From Beroe forskalii (taxonomy: Eukaryota > Ctenophora > Nuda > Beroida > Beroidae), in the NCBI GenBank assembly GCA_011033025.1, contig WFMF01000668.1:1-64000 (forward strand): a DNA stretch of 64,000 nucleotides, read 5' to 3'. The position numbers and the translations under genes were made by a program. Shown here piece after piece: positions 39,770-51,677 of the stretch. Each line of letters opens with the position of its first letter. Within the stretch, counting starts at the first letter, position 1. The notes below the pieces were generated by a model. It ran no database searches and was not told where the DNA came from. It was given only the letters and a program-made list of their open reading frames with translations.

Positions 39770-41660
39770 AAGGGCAGACACTAGACATCGTCCTGTCTGC
39801 GTGACATCTAAAGAAGGGCAGACACTAGACAGTAGACATCGTCCTGCGTGACATCTAAAGAAGTGCAGACACTAGACAGTAGACATCGTCTGTCGTGACA
39901 TCTAAAAGAAGGGCAGACACTAGACATCGTCCTGTCTGCGGGACATCTAAAGTAGACATCGTCCTGTCTGCGTGACATCTAAAGAAGGGCAGACACTAGA
40001 CATCGTCCTGTCTGCGTGACATCTAAAGAAGGGCAGACACTAGACGTCCTGTCTGCGTGTCGTCCTGTCTGCGTGACATCTAAAGAAGGGCAGACACTAG
40101 ACACCGTCCTGTCTGCGTGACATCTAAAGAAGTGCAGACACTAGACATCGCCCTGTCTGCGTGACATCTAAAGAAGGGCAGACACTAGACATCGTCCTGC
40201 GACATCTAAAGAAGGGCAGGTACTAGACATCGTCCTGTCTGCGTTACATCTAAAGAAGGGCAGACACTAGACATCGTCCTGTCTGCGTGACATGTAAAGA
40301 AGGGCAGACACTAGACATCGTCCTGTCTGCGTGACATCTAAAGAAGGGCAGACACTAGACATCGTCCTGTCTGCGTGACATGTAAAGAAGGGCAGACACT
40401 AGACATCGTCCTGTCTGCGTGACATCAGACACTCCTGTCGTCCTGTCTGCGTGACATCTAAAGAAGGGCAGACACTAGCGTGACATAGACACTCATCGTC
40501 CTGTCTGCGTGACATCTAAAGAAGGGCAGACACTAGACATCGTCCTGTGACATCTAAAGAAGGGCAGACACTAGACATCGTCCTGTCTGCGTGACATCTA
40601 AGAAGGGGCAGACACTAGACATCGTCCTGTCTGCGTGACATCTAAAGAAGGGCAGACACTGGGTCTGCGTGACACTAGACATCGCATCGTCCTGTCGTGA
40701 CATGTAAAGAAGGGCAGACACTAGACATCGTCCTGTCTGCGTGACATCTAAAGAAGGGCAGACACTAGACATCGTCCTGTCTGCGTGACATCTAAAGAAG
40801 GGCAGACACTAGACATCGTCCTGTCTGCATGACATCTAAAGAAGGGCAGTCGTCCTGTCTGCGTGACATCTAAAGAAGGGCAGACACTAGACATCGTCCT
40901 GTCTGCGTGACATCTAAAGAAGGGCAGACACTAGACATCGTCCTGTCTGTCTGACAAAGAAGGCAGACACTAGACATCGTCCTGTCTGCGTGACATCGAA
41001 GGGCAGACACTAGACATCGTCCTGTCTGCGTGACATCTAAAGAAGGCAGACACTAGACATCGTCCTGTCTGCGTGACATCTAAGAAGGGCAGACACTAGA
41101 CATCGTCCTATCTGCGTGACATCTAAAGAAGGGCAGACACTAGACATCGTCCTGTCTGCGTGACATCTAAAGAAGGGCAGACACTAGACATCGTCCTGTC
41201 TGCGTGACATCTAAAGAATGGCAGACACTAGACATCGTCCTGTCTGCGTGACATCTAAAGAAGGGCATCGTCCTGTCTGCGTGAACACTAGACATCGTCC
41301 TGTCTGCGTGACATCTAAGAAGGGCAGACACTAGACATCGTCTGTCTGCGTGACATCTAAAGAAGACAGACACTAGACATCATCCTGTCTGCGTGACATC
41401 TAAGAAGTAAAGGGCAGACACTAGACATCGTCCTGTCTGCGTGACATGACATCTAATCTAAAAGAAGGGCAGACACTAGACATCGTCCTGTCTGCGTGAC
41501 ATCTAAGAAGGGCAGACACTAGATATCGTCCTGTCTGCGTGACATCTAAAGAAAGGGCAGACACTAGATATCGTCCTGTCTGCGTGACTAGACATCGTCC
41601 TGTCTGCGTGACATCTAAGAAGGCAGACACTAGACATCGTCCTGTCTGCGTGACATCTAA
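39770..41660. repeat. 44-bp minisatellite, about 40 units (right arm)
   Basis: The unit begins GACATCTAAAGAAGGGCAGA and ends GTCCTGTCTGCGT, the reverse complement of the 13,388-13,766 array. Units are often truncated, unlike the tidy left array. Confidence 0.96.
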
Positions 41661-44600
41661 AAATTACACTACCAGGAGGCATGCAGCACACTTCACAAGG
41701 TAGATGTAGTACAAAGAAATGATCATGATAAATAGCATGAGGCATGATAGCCACTGGTGGCTAAACGCAGCCGCAACGCTTATGGCTTGGGAGAGTGCAC
41801 AGCCAACCAATTTCATGGTATTTTCCTTATGAGTATACATACCCACTAATGCCGGTGGAATATATCCGAATGCGACTATTTAAATGAACGGTCTAACGGG
41901 GAAGGAAAGTACGCAGGTTTGACGCTGTAAAACCACCCGCTGGTAACACGGGGCCGTCTCTCCCAAATACTGGAGAAATTCCTCCAATATTTGTCCTCAG
42001 ACCACAGTTATCTCGTTATAAACGGTGTCTGGTCCAATGGATCCCTCCCAGAACTGGGAGGCTGCGATCCAATAGTCGGATAGCAGGGGCTGATTATAGG
42101 CTGAGAAGTGCAGCTTGAGCTCATGGCTAGGCGACATGAAGCACTCTCTGTTCCCGGGCTGTGCGTCGTCTCTCCCCTTCCTGTGCTTTGCTCTGCTCTT
42201 CCATCCGGCTCTGAAGTCGTCTCTCTTTCTCTGTGCTTTCCTCTACACTTCCGTCCTGAGCAGGCTCATGGTCCTTTGGTGCAGCAACTCATTTACTGAA
42301 ACCCTTGTACTTTTTGCAGAGGGAGGATCTTTCTTGAAAGTTTAAATCTTAGCTTGTATGGTCTGCCTGACCACAAAATCATTCTGTAATTTTCACGTTA
42401 AACCAACTCTAAAACAGTGGAATATTAGACATATATTAACTCATATTGCTGTTATGCCCTGTCAATGCACTTCATTACACTAAGCGTGCCACTGGAACTG
42501 AACTAAGACTGGGTGTGTGGGCATGTGTTTGAAAGTGCTCCCAGTTTAGTACTGTGATGGCCTTAACCAACGTACGACACAGCCAAGTCCTACGTCCGAT
42601 TAAGGACTGCTCGGCTGCCTTCCTGGGAAGTATCAAGTGTCTGTGGAGGATGATTTCGGAGGAGATCATGAGGATATTCGAGGTGAGATCAGAGATGTAT
42701 TCAGGGGAATCGGGGGATAGGTCCCTCTGAAGACATGTTTCAAGATGGCTCATTGTCTTGCTCAAGTTTGTGGGGGCATGCAATGAAGTGAGACTTATCA
42801 TGGCTTTCTTGTTGGATGAATCATAGATATGGATATCAAACTGGCTACTGATCAGGCTATCATTGGCGATGGAAAATGAGCATCATGTTATGTGTAAGCC
42901 CCAAGGTTTGTCACATAATTACCCCCAGCTCCCTTCTCAAAAATCTGACAATTTAAGCTCCAAATTTTGATTAAAATATGCTATGTGAAAATAATCTGAT
43001 AAAGAAATTAAATCAAAGTTCATCAGGGTGTGCATTTTGAATTTCGATTTTCAATGCTTTGTATTGTAAGTACCATCAAAACGCTTTGTTTTATCCCCAA
43101 TAAGCAGAATTTAGAATCACTAAATAAACAATTCGTTCTAGCTGCTCACGTATTGGTGATAATAACAGTTGCAAGGAAAAGGCAGAATCTGAGATTTCTA
43201 GAGTCTAAATCACTATTTCCTAGAGCTGTGTTGTTAACCTGCCCGCATGATTGAAAAATAAACACTGCTGCAACTCTTATCAAGAAAGGGGTTGAAACAA
43301 ACGGAAATTCAATTTTTGCTCTTGTGTTTTAGGGATAATATTTTAGAATGACGGTTTAACTTTTAACGTCTTAATCTGGGTACAATACAGAACTCCCTAA
43401 GATTTGTCGTATGGCCGTGCTGTTTCGAGCACAACCATTCGTCATCTCAAAAAGTAAAGCGAAATCAGGCGCTGTAAGAACAGTTACTAATGAACGTATG
43501 TCTGGTGAGCCCGCATAAAATTCTATAATTTATGTTCGATATAATCGCAGCAATGTCTGTTTTTAGAGTCGCTGATCCCGCTTTATCGAGTCAAGAAACG
43601 TCGCTTTAATACTGGAAGCTAAGGAAAGTTCTCGGAAACGAAAATCAAATCGACTTCACTTTACCTTACTCCTTGCTTTTTTTTTAGTTTCACAAAATGG
43701 AAAAATTAGACTTTGATGTTTTTTTTAAGTTGATGTCAAGTTAAAATACTTTTCGGTAAACGTTTGCTCTCGTTATATCTCCAACTCACTTCTGCTAAAA
43801 ATCTGTGATCGGTGGACTTCCCGTGTAGTTAGACTCCCAAACTACCAAAACCAAAGTGATATTGTATGGCTTGTGTCTAGGTGTTTTCTCTAAATCAACA
43901 GTTAAGCAAAAGTTTGTTAATGAACGTGAATAACGTAACACAATTAACAAAATATGTTTGTAAATAGTAAAGAGGCGAGTTTGGCTTGAGTTTTGGCATA
44001 TGATTGTCCATATTAATATTGCAGGACCAACTCTCACACTTACGAAAGTACTACAAAATATTTGATAATAATGTCATGTCATCAATAAATGCTTCAATTT
44101 CCGAGGAATTCCATTGCAATTCAAAGCGGGATACTGTTTTCTAAACAGATTAGTTTCGTTCGTTTTACAGAAACGAAACATAAAAATTTTCATTGCCAGT
44201 CTAGAGCCACCCGAAACTTTCCTTTTCAGTACTCCCGTGTTTCGGTAGGAGGATTTGTCGGGGTTTACATGATCTCGAAATATAGTCACATGACTCCCTT
44301 TGATCCAAATTTCAAGGGGTGAGCGGGGAAACCAATCCTTTTGCATCGGAAAAATTGATGCTGCCGAAACAGTGCTGTTTCCCAGTTCAATGTAAAATTT
44401 CCCAAACACATATGGAATCTGTCTTCATGTTTTTTGACAGATCCCCTGATCTGTGGTTCGTCTGTCAACAACTGTCATTGCCTGTGAGATCAGCGGAGGT
44501 TGACTTAGGGCAGAAAACGACCTTACAGATCGCTGGAATAATTACTGTGTTAGAACCGTTCCCCTTCAAAATGTCTGGGCTGTGCAAAAATTCAAATTCC

Positions 44601-44859
44601 CTTTGCAACACTGCAATTTGGTTGGCATCAATTAAATTTAAAAAAAGTTTCTAAAAAATATTCGATATCAGTACCAGCTGCACAACTTGCATTCCTCTTT
44701 CAGTTAAACCTTATCGGAAAATATCTTGTCGGATGATAAATCATGATTGCGTGATAGAGGGTGGATATTTTTATGAACGAGGGCCTAGCTCATTTTCTGC
44801 CCGATAAAAAATTTCGATATATCCCAAAATCCCCATTTTCCCCCTAACGTGACAACTAA

Positions 44860-45640
44860 GTAAAAACAGCAGCCCCTTTCCTCCTTTCCCCTTTTCCCCC
44901 TTTTTTCCCCTCCCTTTCCCCCCTTCATCCCATTTCCCCCCTTTCCCCCCTTTTCCCCCCTTCCCATTTCTTTTTTTTCCCCCCCTTCTTTTTCTACCCC
45001 CCCCCAATCCTTTTTTTCTTTTCCCCTTTCCCCTTCAATTCTTTTCCCTTCCCCCATTCCCCTTCCCACCCATTTTTTTCACCCCATTTTTTCTTTTTCC
45101 TCCCCCCTTTCACCTTTCCCTCCTTCGCTTCATCCATTCTCCTTCCTTCATCCCATTCCTCCTTCCTTCATCCCATTTCCTCCTTCCCTTCATCCCATTT
45201 CCTCCTTCCCTTCATCCATTCCTCCTTCCCTTTAAATATTCCTCCTTCCCTTCATTCATTCCTCCTTCCCTTCATCCCATTCTCCTTCCCTTCATCATTC
45301 CTCCTTCCCTTCATCCCATTCCTCCTTCCTTCATCCCATTTCCTCCTTCCCTTCATCCCATTCCTCCTTCCCTTCTTCTCCCTTCATCATTCCTCCCTTC
45401 CTTCATTCCCATTTCCTCCTTCCCTTCATCCCATCATTCCTCCTTCCTTCATCCCATTTTCCTCCTTCCCTTCATCCCTCCTTCCTTCATCCATTCCTCC
45501 TCTATTTCCTTCCTCTATCTCATCCTTCCCATTATATCATTTCCTTCGTCTTTTGATCCCCCTCCCTTATTCCCTCTATACCTTTCCTTCTTTCTCCCTC
45601 TTTCCTTCGATCCTTCCCTTTAACCCTTTTGGATTTCTAA
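44860..45640. repeat. Pyrimidine-rich tract and 21-bp minisatellite (right arm)
   Basis: C/T-only runs (44,870-45,110) pass into repeats of ATTCCTCCTTCCCTTCATCC, the mirror of 9,765-10,003. It is more degenerate than the left copy. Confidence 0.92.
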
Positions 45641-47306
45641 ATATGCTCTGATGAGTGGTGATTTCCACAGTCTTTAGCCTCGTAGCAGAGGGTGTTGCAT
45701 GGTGTCAATACCTAGACACATCCTGATGGGCACTAGACATATAATGATAGACAGATTATGTGATGTCTGAGTTATGGAGTGGAGACTTGAGAGTGCTCGT
45801 ATATCAGTGATCTGAAACCTATATTGTTGTTAGTTTTCTCCGAAAAACCACTCCTACATGTGTGAAACAATGGTGTTGTGCCTTTGTAAGCCTACCTTTA
45901 GATGCTATGATTATGACACATAAACGTCTTACTAATTCTGCTGAATCTCGACGATTATCTTGTTCCTAACGCTAAATATGTTTTATACTGTTATGTCACC
46001 ACATATTTCAGTGGTCTCGTGCTCCATCTCCTCCCTCACCAGTTCCACTAAATAGTATGTTGCAAAACTAGAAAACAACGTTTGATTATACCACTGGGTA
46101 TCAATACTTCGAAAGGGCTCAAGTCCAAATGTAAGGGTTGGATAGTGCTTTATAATGCCTAGCTGGAAAACGTATTGGAAAAGAGGATGAAGACTTAGAC
46201 ATCTGTTTGACGTTATTGATATGAAGGTTGAGTTATCGGGTGAAGAAAAATTAAAATATTCAAATAATTAGAATTTGATATCTGATGATTGTCCTTGACT
46301 AGACCATGTAATATCGATTGCAGTGACTGCTTTCTATCAAAATAATGAATTTTAACATTTCGGCATGTCGTCGCTTCACTGCATTGGTCTCATGCACTTC
46401 CAATTCCCGGAATAATCAGTAGTTTAGACTTTAGGTATTCAAGGTGAATGAAGTCATCAATTACTCAACAGCAGTGTTTTAAGTTAACGCGCCAGTTATT
46501 GCAAAGTATAGCGTGGCTCACTTACTTAAAAACAACACAGAATAACTAAGACGAAACTTCAAAAATGGATAAACTCTGGCAAAACAATAACATATGTATT
46601 AGAAATGGTAAGTTTGTTCCATTTGATGGCGCTTAGAACCGTGTTGGGTAAGATATTTAGCACGTGAGTTCGCGTCGAAATTTTGTAGAAATTAAGGGAT
46701 TCCAAGAAATCGATTTTCACCCTGGAGTGTCGACTAGATTCCATTGGAGCATGTTGAAATAGGATTAATGTGCATAGGATTATGATCTCGGGCTCGAACT
46801 CTATTAGGGCGAGCACGAGTTACGTGGGTTCAAACTGCGTGAGGGAAAGTTATCTCATACCTGTGTTCAAATAGCGTGAAAGAAAGTTACCTGGGGTTCA
46901 AATAGCATAAGCACAAGCGTGGTCCAGCTTACCTACAGTTTTTCTCGTAGGAAACACCTCCCTTGTCCGTGTCAGAATTTACAATCTTACAATACCGGCC
47001 CTTTTCATTGCCCCAAAGACGTGATGTTTTTTACCTGTTTGAAAAGTACCAGTAGCATGAAATCAGTGGCCTCCCTTATGACTGACAGTGACTTTACCTT
47101 ACCAATACCATTACCGTACAATTGATTAGCTCAGAAATTCAGTTAAATTAGTTAATCTGTATTTTCTGACAACAACTAATACTGATAAATTATTAGCTTT
47201 AATCCTGACTGCACTTCCGTCGCTACTTCTACTTTAGTATTGCCCATTTCTCCCGTTGACCAGCCCCACTGTTAACTTACCTCCCCTAACCTGCCCTTAT
47301 TTTCAG

Positions 47307-47497
47307 CGCTGAAGTTTGACGAGAAGAATCTCTTCCCAAAGCACATGTTGGAGGGGAAGGACACGGCAGTGCGGGGCCGGAAGAAAGGAGCAGGAAACGC
47401 CACCTCCAACGCTAAGGCGGGGTCCAGCACGCGGGCTAGCAGCAGCTCCAACAAAACCCCCACCATCTTACCCCGCCTGCGGGCTGCGGCTTTCTGA
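47307..47497 (+). CDS. Terminal coding exon of an unidentified gene (right-arm copy)
   Basis: An acceptor (CTGCCCTTATTTTCAG) is followed by a 191-bp exon: two bases of a split codon, 62 codons, then TGA. The predicted peptide is identical to the left-arm exon, including FDEKNLFPKHMLEGK, the basic RGRKKG and the terminal LRAAAF. Nucleotide differences from the left copy are only CCA/CCT, TTG/CTG, GAG/GAA, ACC/ACT, TCC/TCT and GCG/GCA. Function unknown. It is transcribed rightward, away from the loop, so with the left copy it forms a divergently oriented pair whose 5' parts should lie inside the arms or the loop. It is in principle also possible that only one copy is expressed and recent gene conversion keeps the other intact. 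Confidence 0.72.
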
Positions 47498-47540
47498 TCA
47501 GAAAACATTGCCAGGTCGCCAGGAAAGAGATATTAAACTA

Positions 47541-47546
47541 AATAAA
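47541..47546 (+). terminator. Polyadenylation signal AATAAA
   Basis: Lies 44 bp past the stop of the right-arm terminal exon and matches the left-arm signal in position. Confidence 0.55.
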
Positions 47547-48224
47547 CAATGAATATTGAAAAATAACCCGCTTCTCCTTTGTCCAAGCAACTTTTGCAGT
47601 TTCAGTTTGCTTCATTGAAATAACTTCGTAATTGCAGCGTGGTTTTGGTACACAATAATATGCACATTAAACATTTCAACGGAATGGAACATGGTTTAAT
47701 GAAGTACAAATGTGCACTAATGCTATTAGTTAAGTATCACTTTTAGTTTTTACCCGCGTTAACTTTAAGGGTAACGGTTTTCACGTTATTCATATGTCAT
47801 TATCAATATGCAAGGCAAGGGACATGTCTATTCAGTCCTATATAAGAGATACAGATAATGGATAAATTGATATGTACTTTAAAAATTTATGAATTTCCAT
47901 TTTTCAGCCAAAAAAATATTGTAAATGTTCATTGTACTTGTAGCGAATTTTCATTTTAGACTTTTGAAATATAATTTCAGTATTTACATTACAAATACAA
48001 TCGAAGTCTCCATGGTAGACTCTGTTTTTATCAAATAAAGTTGAAATTTCATGTATTCAGGATAGAGAACAGGTCAAGATATTAACTCCTGCAAGTGTAA
48101 AATGTAAATATTTGTAATTCAAATTGTAAATAATGTATGTTGGAAGTTGTAATTTTATAGTTTGAAAGCAATTCTATTCCAAAAAAAACTCCCGATCTTT
48201 ATTTCTTAATTTAATCATTAATGG

Positions 48225-48870
48225 CGGACGCGCGCGCCCGCCGAAGGCGAAGGGCCGGGGTCAGACAACGTCTGACAAAACAGATTAACAGTGCAATGCC
48301 TGATATTTACGTTTAGTTGTCTGACTAGCTGTTGCTAAACACGTATACCCCTGTTTGCGTTGCGCGGCGCGCTTCCTCATTTTGTCCCATTTTGGAATCT
48401 TTGTACTTTTCTCACGGCGCGAAAGATATTGCGCTGTGTGAATGGTACTGTATAATAGTCTGTAAGCGCGCAGGAAAAATGCGCGCCGCGGGAAAACGAG
48501 TTTCCCCCGTCTATTGATAGCCATCCTCGACGGGCGATGTCCGTCCCTTTCTGACGTCCAAATGTGGAACGTTGCGCCGCGCGCGCGAGGGTAGGGTATC
48601 ATCCTACGATAGCCATCCAGTCAGAAGAAATAGACGGGGCAACGTCCGTCGAACCCAGCGAACACTGTGCACTCGTTGGGGCGATTTTTGCGCTACTCGG
48701 CGCCAAACCAACATATGACAAATTTTATACCGTTGGAAAGGTATTGTTCCCCCTGACACAGCGCAACTATTTTCAAGTGAATCCGATGTTTCTATCAGAA
48801 GTTATGGCCGATTTGCTGATTTTCTTGAAAATCGCGCCGCGCACGACCTAAATATTGTGTCGAGCTGAAA
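48225..48870. mobile_element. GC-rich modular repeat at the outer end of the right arm
   Basis: Shares GTCAGACAACGTCTGAC, GCTGTTGCTAAACACGTATA, GACGGGCGATGTCCGTCCC and CCAAATGTGGAACGTTGCGC with 5,862-6,930. TTCTTCTGACTGGATGGC is present in inverted orientation at 48,605-48,632. CCAGCGAACACTGTGCACTC recurs inverted near 62,455. A frame at 48,658-48,851 (containing ALVGAIFALLGAKPTYDKFY) is protein-like but unrecognised. Confidence 0.65.
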
Positions 48871-48902
48871 TAACTTTGCAAACCTTATTTTACGGAACAC
48901 TC

Positions 48903-48984
48903 TGATTGGTCAGAACGATGTGTCACGTGACGATCACGTGATCTTTACTAATGACTAAGATGGCCTTCTGCGGATCACGTGATC
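48903..48984. promoter_or_regulatory. Promoter-like E-box/CCAAT cluster
   Basis: Three palindromic CACGTG E-boxes lie within 60 bp: GTCACGTGAC at 48,922-48,931, and GATCACGTGATC at 48,932-48,943 and 48,973-48,984. An inverted CCAAT box (ATTGG) lies at 48,904-48,908 and a YY1-like AAGATGGC at 48,957-48,964. The arrangement resembles TATA-less animal promoters of bHLH-ZIP (USF/MITF/TFE-type) targets. No downstream gene was identified, so it may be decayed or regulatory DNA within a repeat. Confidence 0.35.
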
Positions 48985-49215
48985 AGAACACTGCACCATT
49001 TTAGTTTCAATTTTTGGACAGTGAGCTAAGGCTCATTATTGATCGGCGAGACGGAACTGGCAATTAATATTAATATAGCTGCTGTCTGTATTTATGGAAG
49101 AAAATCCATAGCATTTAAAATTAAATTTTAATTGAATAGACAAGAATCAAACTCTGATGTTAAAAATATTATTCATTAGTTTTCGTGACAGCAAAATGAT
49201 CAATAACTGATCAAT

Positions 49216-49568
49216 CAGCCTGGCGTCATGGAGTTGGCAGTGGTGTCAGGCACATCAGCCTGGCGTCATGGACTCGGCAGTGGTGTCAGGCACATCAGCC
49301 TGGCGTCATGGACTCGGCAGTGGTGTCAGGCACATCAGCCTGGCGTCATGGAGTTGGCAGTGGTGTCAGGCACATCAGCCTGGCGTCATGGACTTGGCAG
49401 TGGTGTCAGGCACATCAGCCTGGCGTCATGGACTCGGCAGTGGTGTCAGGCACATCAGCCTGGCGTCATGGACTCGGCAGTGGTGTCAGGCACATCAGCC
49501 TGGCGTCATGGAGTTGGCAGTGGTGTCAGGCACATCAGCCTGGCGTCATGGACTTGGCAGTGGTGACA
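49216..49568. repeat. 40-bp minisatellite, about 9 units
   Basis: The unit CAGCCTGGCGTCATGGACTC followed by GGCAGTGGTGTCAGGCACAT is nearly invariant; the only recurring variant is GACTCGG/GAGTTGG/GACTTGG. All three plus-strand frames stay open across it, which is an artefact. Confidence 0.96.
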
Positions 49569-49569
49569 G

Positions 49570-50381
49570 GGACTCCACACGGGCATTCACGGCACTCAGA
49601 CCTGGAACATACCGCACCGTTATCACTTGAATTCAGATTTGAGGTGTTAAGTTTAAGAATAATGTCTTTACTACTTTAGCTCTTTAGCAGGAAATAACTG
49701 GATAGAAGTGCGTTGATATCTAGAAGCATCGGTCTCATTTTCCCTGGAAATGACAGATATTTTAACGCTCCGTTACAAGGCCAAGGAAAGAGTGAGAAGG
49801 CATATCCACTTTTAGCATCATATGAAATTGAATCTTGTACACTTGTAGTGGCCGTGGTAATAATAACAGCTGGGGACGAAACAACTTCGGTAAATAGATG
49901 ACGTAGGTATTGGATAGGGAATCGGGGTAGAATGCATTGAAATTATAGTTCCTTATGATGACTATTAGCTACTTATGCAATGAAGGGAGAGGATCAAGGT
50001 AAAAAGGAGAAAATAAAATGGGCGCGTTCGTTTATAAAGTTATAAGCGCGCTGTGATTCGCGATTTTGAAATATTTAGCCGAGGACTTAATATCAAAATA
50101 TCATCATTGCATAATGCTAACGTAAAATGACCAAAAAGTCAGATGAGAATGTTTATTTCCACCTTTCTACACATCCTAACAATTTAATGTAGGTACCTAC
50201 CTCCAGCTCAATATCATGCGTTTGTTATAATCAGCAGGAGATCCAGGCTGCAGCATCATCTGCAATGGGGATCAGCGTCGGACAGTCAGATCATGGTGCC
50301 AGACTTGGTTTCCTGAAATTGTTCAAACACTTTTTTATTTTACCACAATGCTTAGCTTCCGTGAGATATTCAAAACAGTAT
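49570..50381. other. No gene seen
   Basis: AT-rich DNA between a minisatellite and the foldback transposon. Nothing further supported. Confidence 0.5.
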
Positions 50382-50409
50382 AAATTATCGGCAGATGGGC
50401 ACCTTGCAA

Positions 50410-50757
50410 TCGGCGCCGATCAGCGCTGATCAGCGCCGACCCACCGCCGATCAGCGCCGATCGGCGCTAATCAGCGCTGATCGGCGCTGATCAGCGATTG
50501 ATCAGCGCTGATCAGCGACACCGCCGATCAGCGCTGATCAGCGCCGATGGAAAAAATTTAAAATTTCATCGGCGGTCGTCGGCGCTGATCAGCGATGATC
50601 AGCGCCGATCAGCGCTGATCAGCGCCGATCGGCGATCAATCAGCGCTGATCGGCGAAATTGGCCGCCGATCAGCGCTGATCAGCGCCTTCCGAAACACCT
50701 GCATAGGAGCCTTAGAAAACTCCATCGGCGCTGATCAGCGCTGATCAGCGCCGATCG
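50410..50757. repeat. GATCAGCGC satellite, left end of the foldback element
   Basis: Many copies of a 14-15 bp word centred on TGATCA (GGCGCTGATCAGCGC and variants with CGATCGG), itself palindromic. The reverse-oriented array at 53,568-53,940 matches in overall order. Confidence 0.93.
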
Positions 50758-50887
50758 CTAACTTACTAAATTCGCATTGATATGGATATGTGGGTATGTT
50801 TCCCTTGAAAATATAATTCCGGCTGGCCCTAGGAAACGTTTAATGGCAAATCCTTGAACCTAGGTTATCACAACATCAACAACCATG

Positions 50888-51182
50888 TCAATAGTAACAC
50901 CGTTACTACACAGTAACACCGTTACGACACAGTCACACTGTTGTGACACAGCAACCCCTTTGCGACACGTCACACCGTCACGACACAGTAACACTATAAC
51001 TCTATAATTACGACACAGTAACACCGTAATTACGACGCAGTAACGCCGTTACGACACAGTAACACCGTTACGACACACTCACAGTAACGTCAGTCGTCGT
51101 TACAAGTACGAATCAGTAACGGTGCAACGACTCGGTAACATTGTTACGACACAATAACACCGGTGCGACACACTAACACCGT
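50888..51182. repeat. GTTACGACACAGTAACACC repeats, left block
   Basis: A degenerate repeat of about 20 bp. Its reverse complement (GTGTCGTAACGGTGTTACT) fills 52,139-52,870 on the other side of the core. Confidence 0.9.
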
Positions 51183-51650
51183 AAAGCCGCCGCAAATCGC
51201 CGAATCGGCGCCTTTAGGCGCCTATAGGCGGACAGGCGGTACCGCTTTTCGGCGCCTATAGGCGCCGATAGTTTTCGATTGTCGAATTATCGGCGGTCAT
51301 CGGCGCCGAAAAGCGCCTATACACCGCTTTTCGGCGACATCGGCGGTTTTCGACCGCCTATAGGCGCCTGTACGGCCATCTCCGCCTATAAGCGCCTATA
51401 GGCGCCTGTCGTGATATTTTTCATGGCCCGGTACGAGTCTGACGTATCGGCGCCTATAGGCGCCGATATTGATCTCTAGCAATCTGTGTTCTTCCTTATT
51501 TTTCGGCGCCTGCCGCCTATAGGCGCCGATGAATTAAGGCAGTGCTGCATTGGCAAGGACAAGTTTTACTAGCTGAGCCTCGAGTCAATTCTTCAATTAT
51601 CAGCCAAAGTAATGGATTCATCGTCCTAAATTCTATAGGCGCCTATGATA
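51183..51650. repeat. GGCGCCTATAGGCGCC repeats
   Basis: A second self-complementary GC-rich word, centred on CTATAG, scattered about 15 times. It has no mirrored partner in the right half of the element. Confidence 0.88.
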
Positions 51651-51677
51651 ATGAATTAAAGCAGTCCTAAACTCCTA

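Larger units (their letters stand above)
38929..48378 (-). repeat. Right arm of the giant inverted repeat
   Basis: This is the reverse-oriented partner of 6,558-14,602. It is about 1.4 kb longer, mainly because of the larger 44-bp minisatellite (39,770-41,660) and a longer pyrimidine tract. Many differences from the left arm are one-base changes in homopolymer runs, which may be partly sequencing error. The outer end contains GTCAGACAACGTCTGAC and the GCTGTTGCTAAACACGTATA block of the GC-rich family. Confidence 0.95.

Noticed and set aside
39770..41660. CRISPR-like look of repeated units
   Set aside because: Units are contiguous without unique spacers, in a eukaryotic context; it is a minisatellite.
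6558..48378. The inverted repeat as a simple contig-folding artefact
   Set aside because: The arms differ by up to about 20% in places, with different minisatellite lengths and insertions, which one folded molecule would not show. Misplacement of a diverged haplotype is not fully excluded.
49228..49679. Three overlapping plus-strand frames over 110 codons
   Set aside because: A 40-bp repeat read in three frames; the peptides are the same words rotated.
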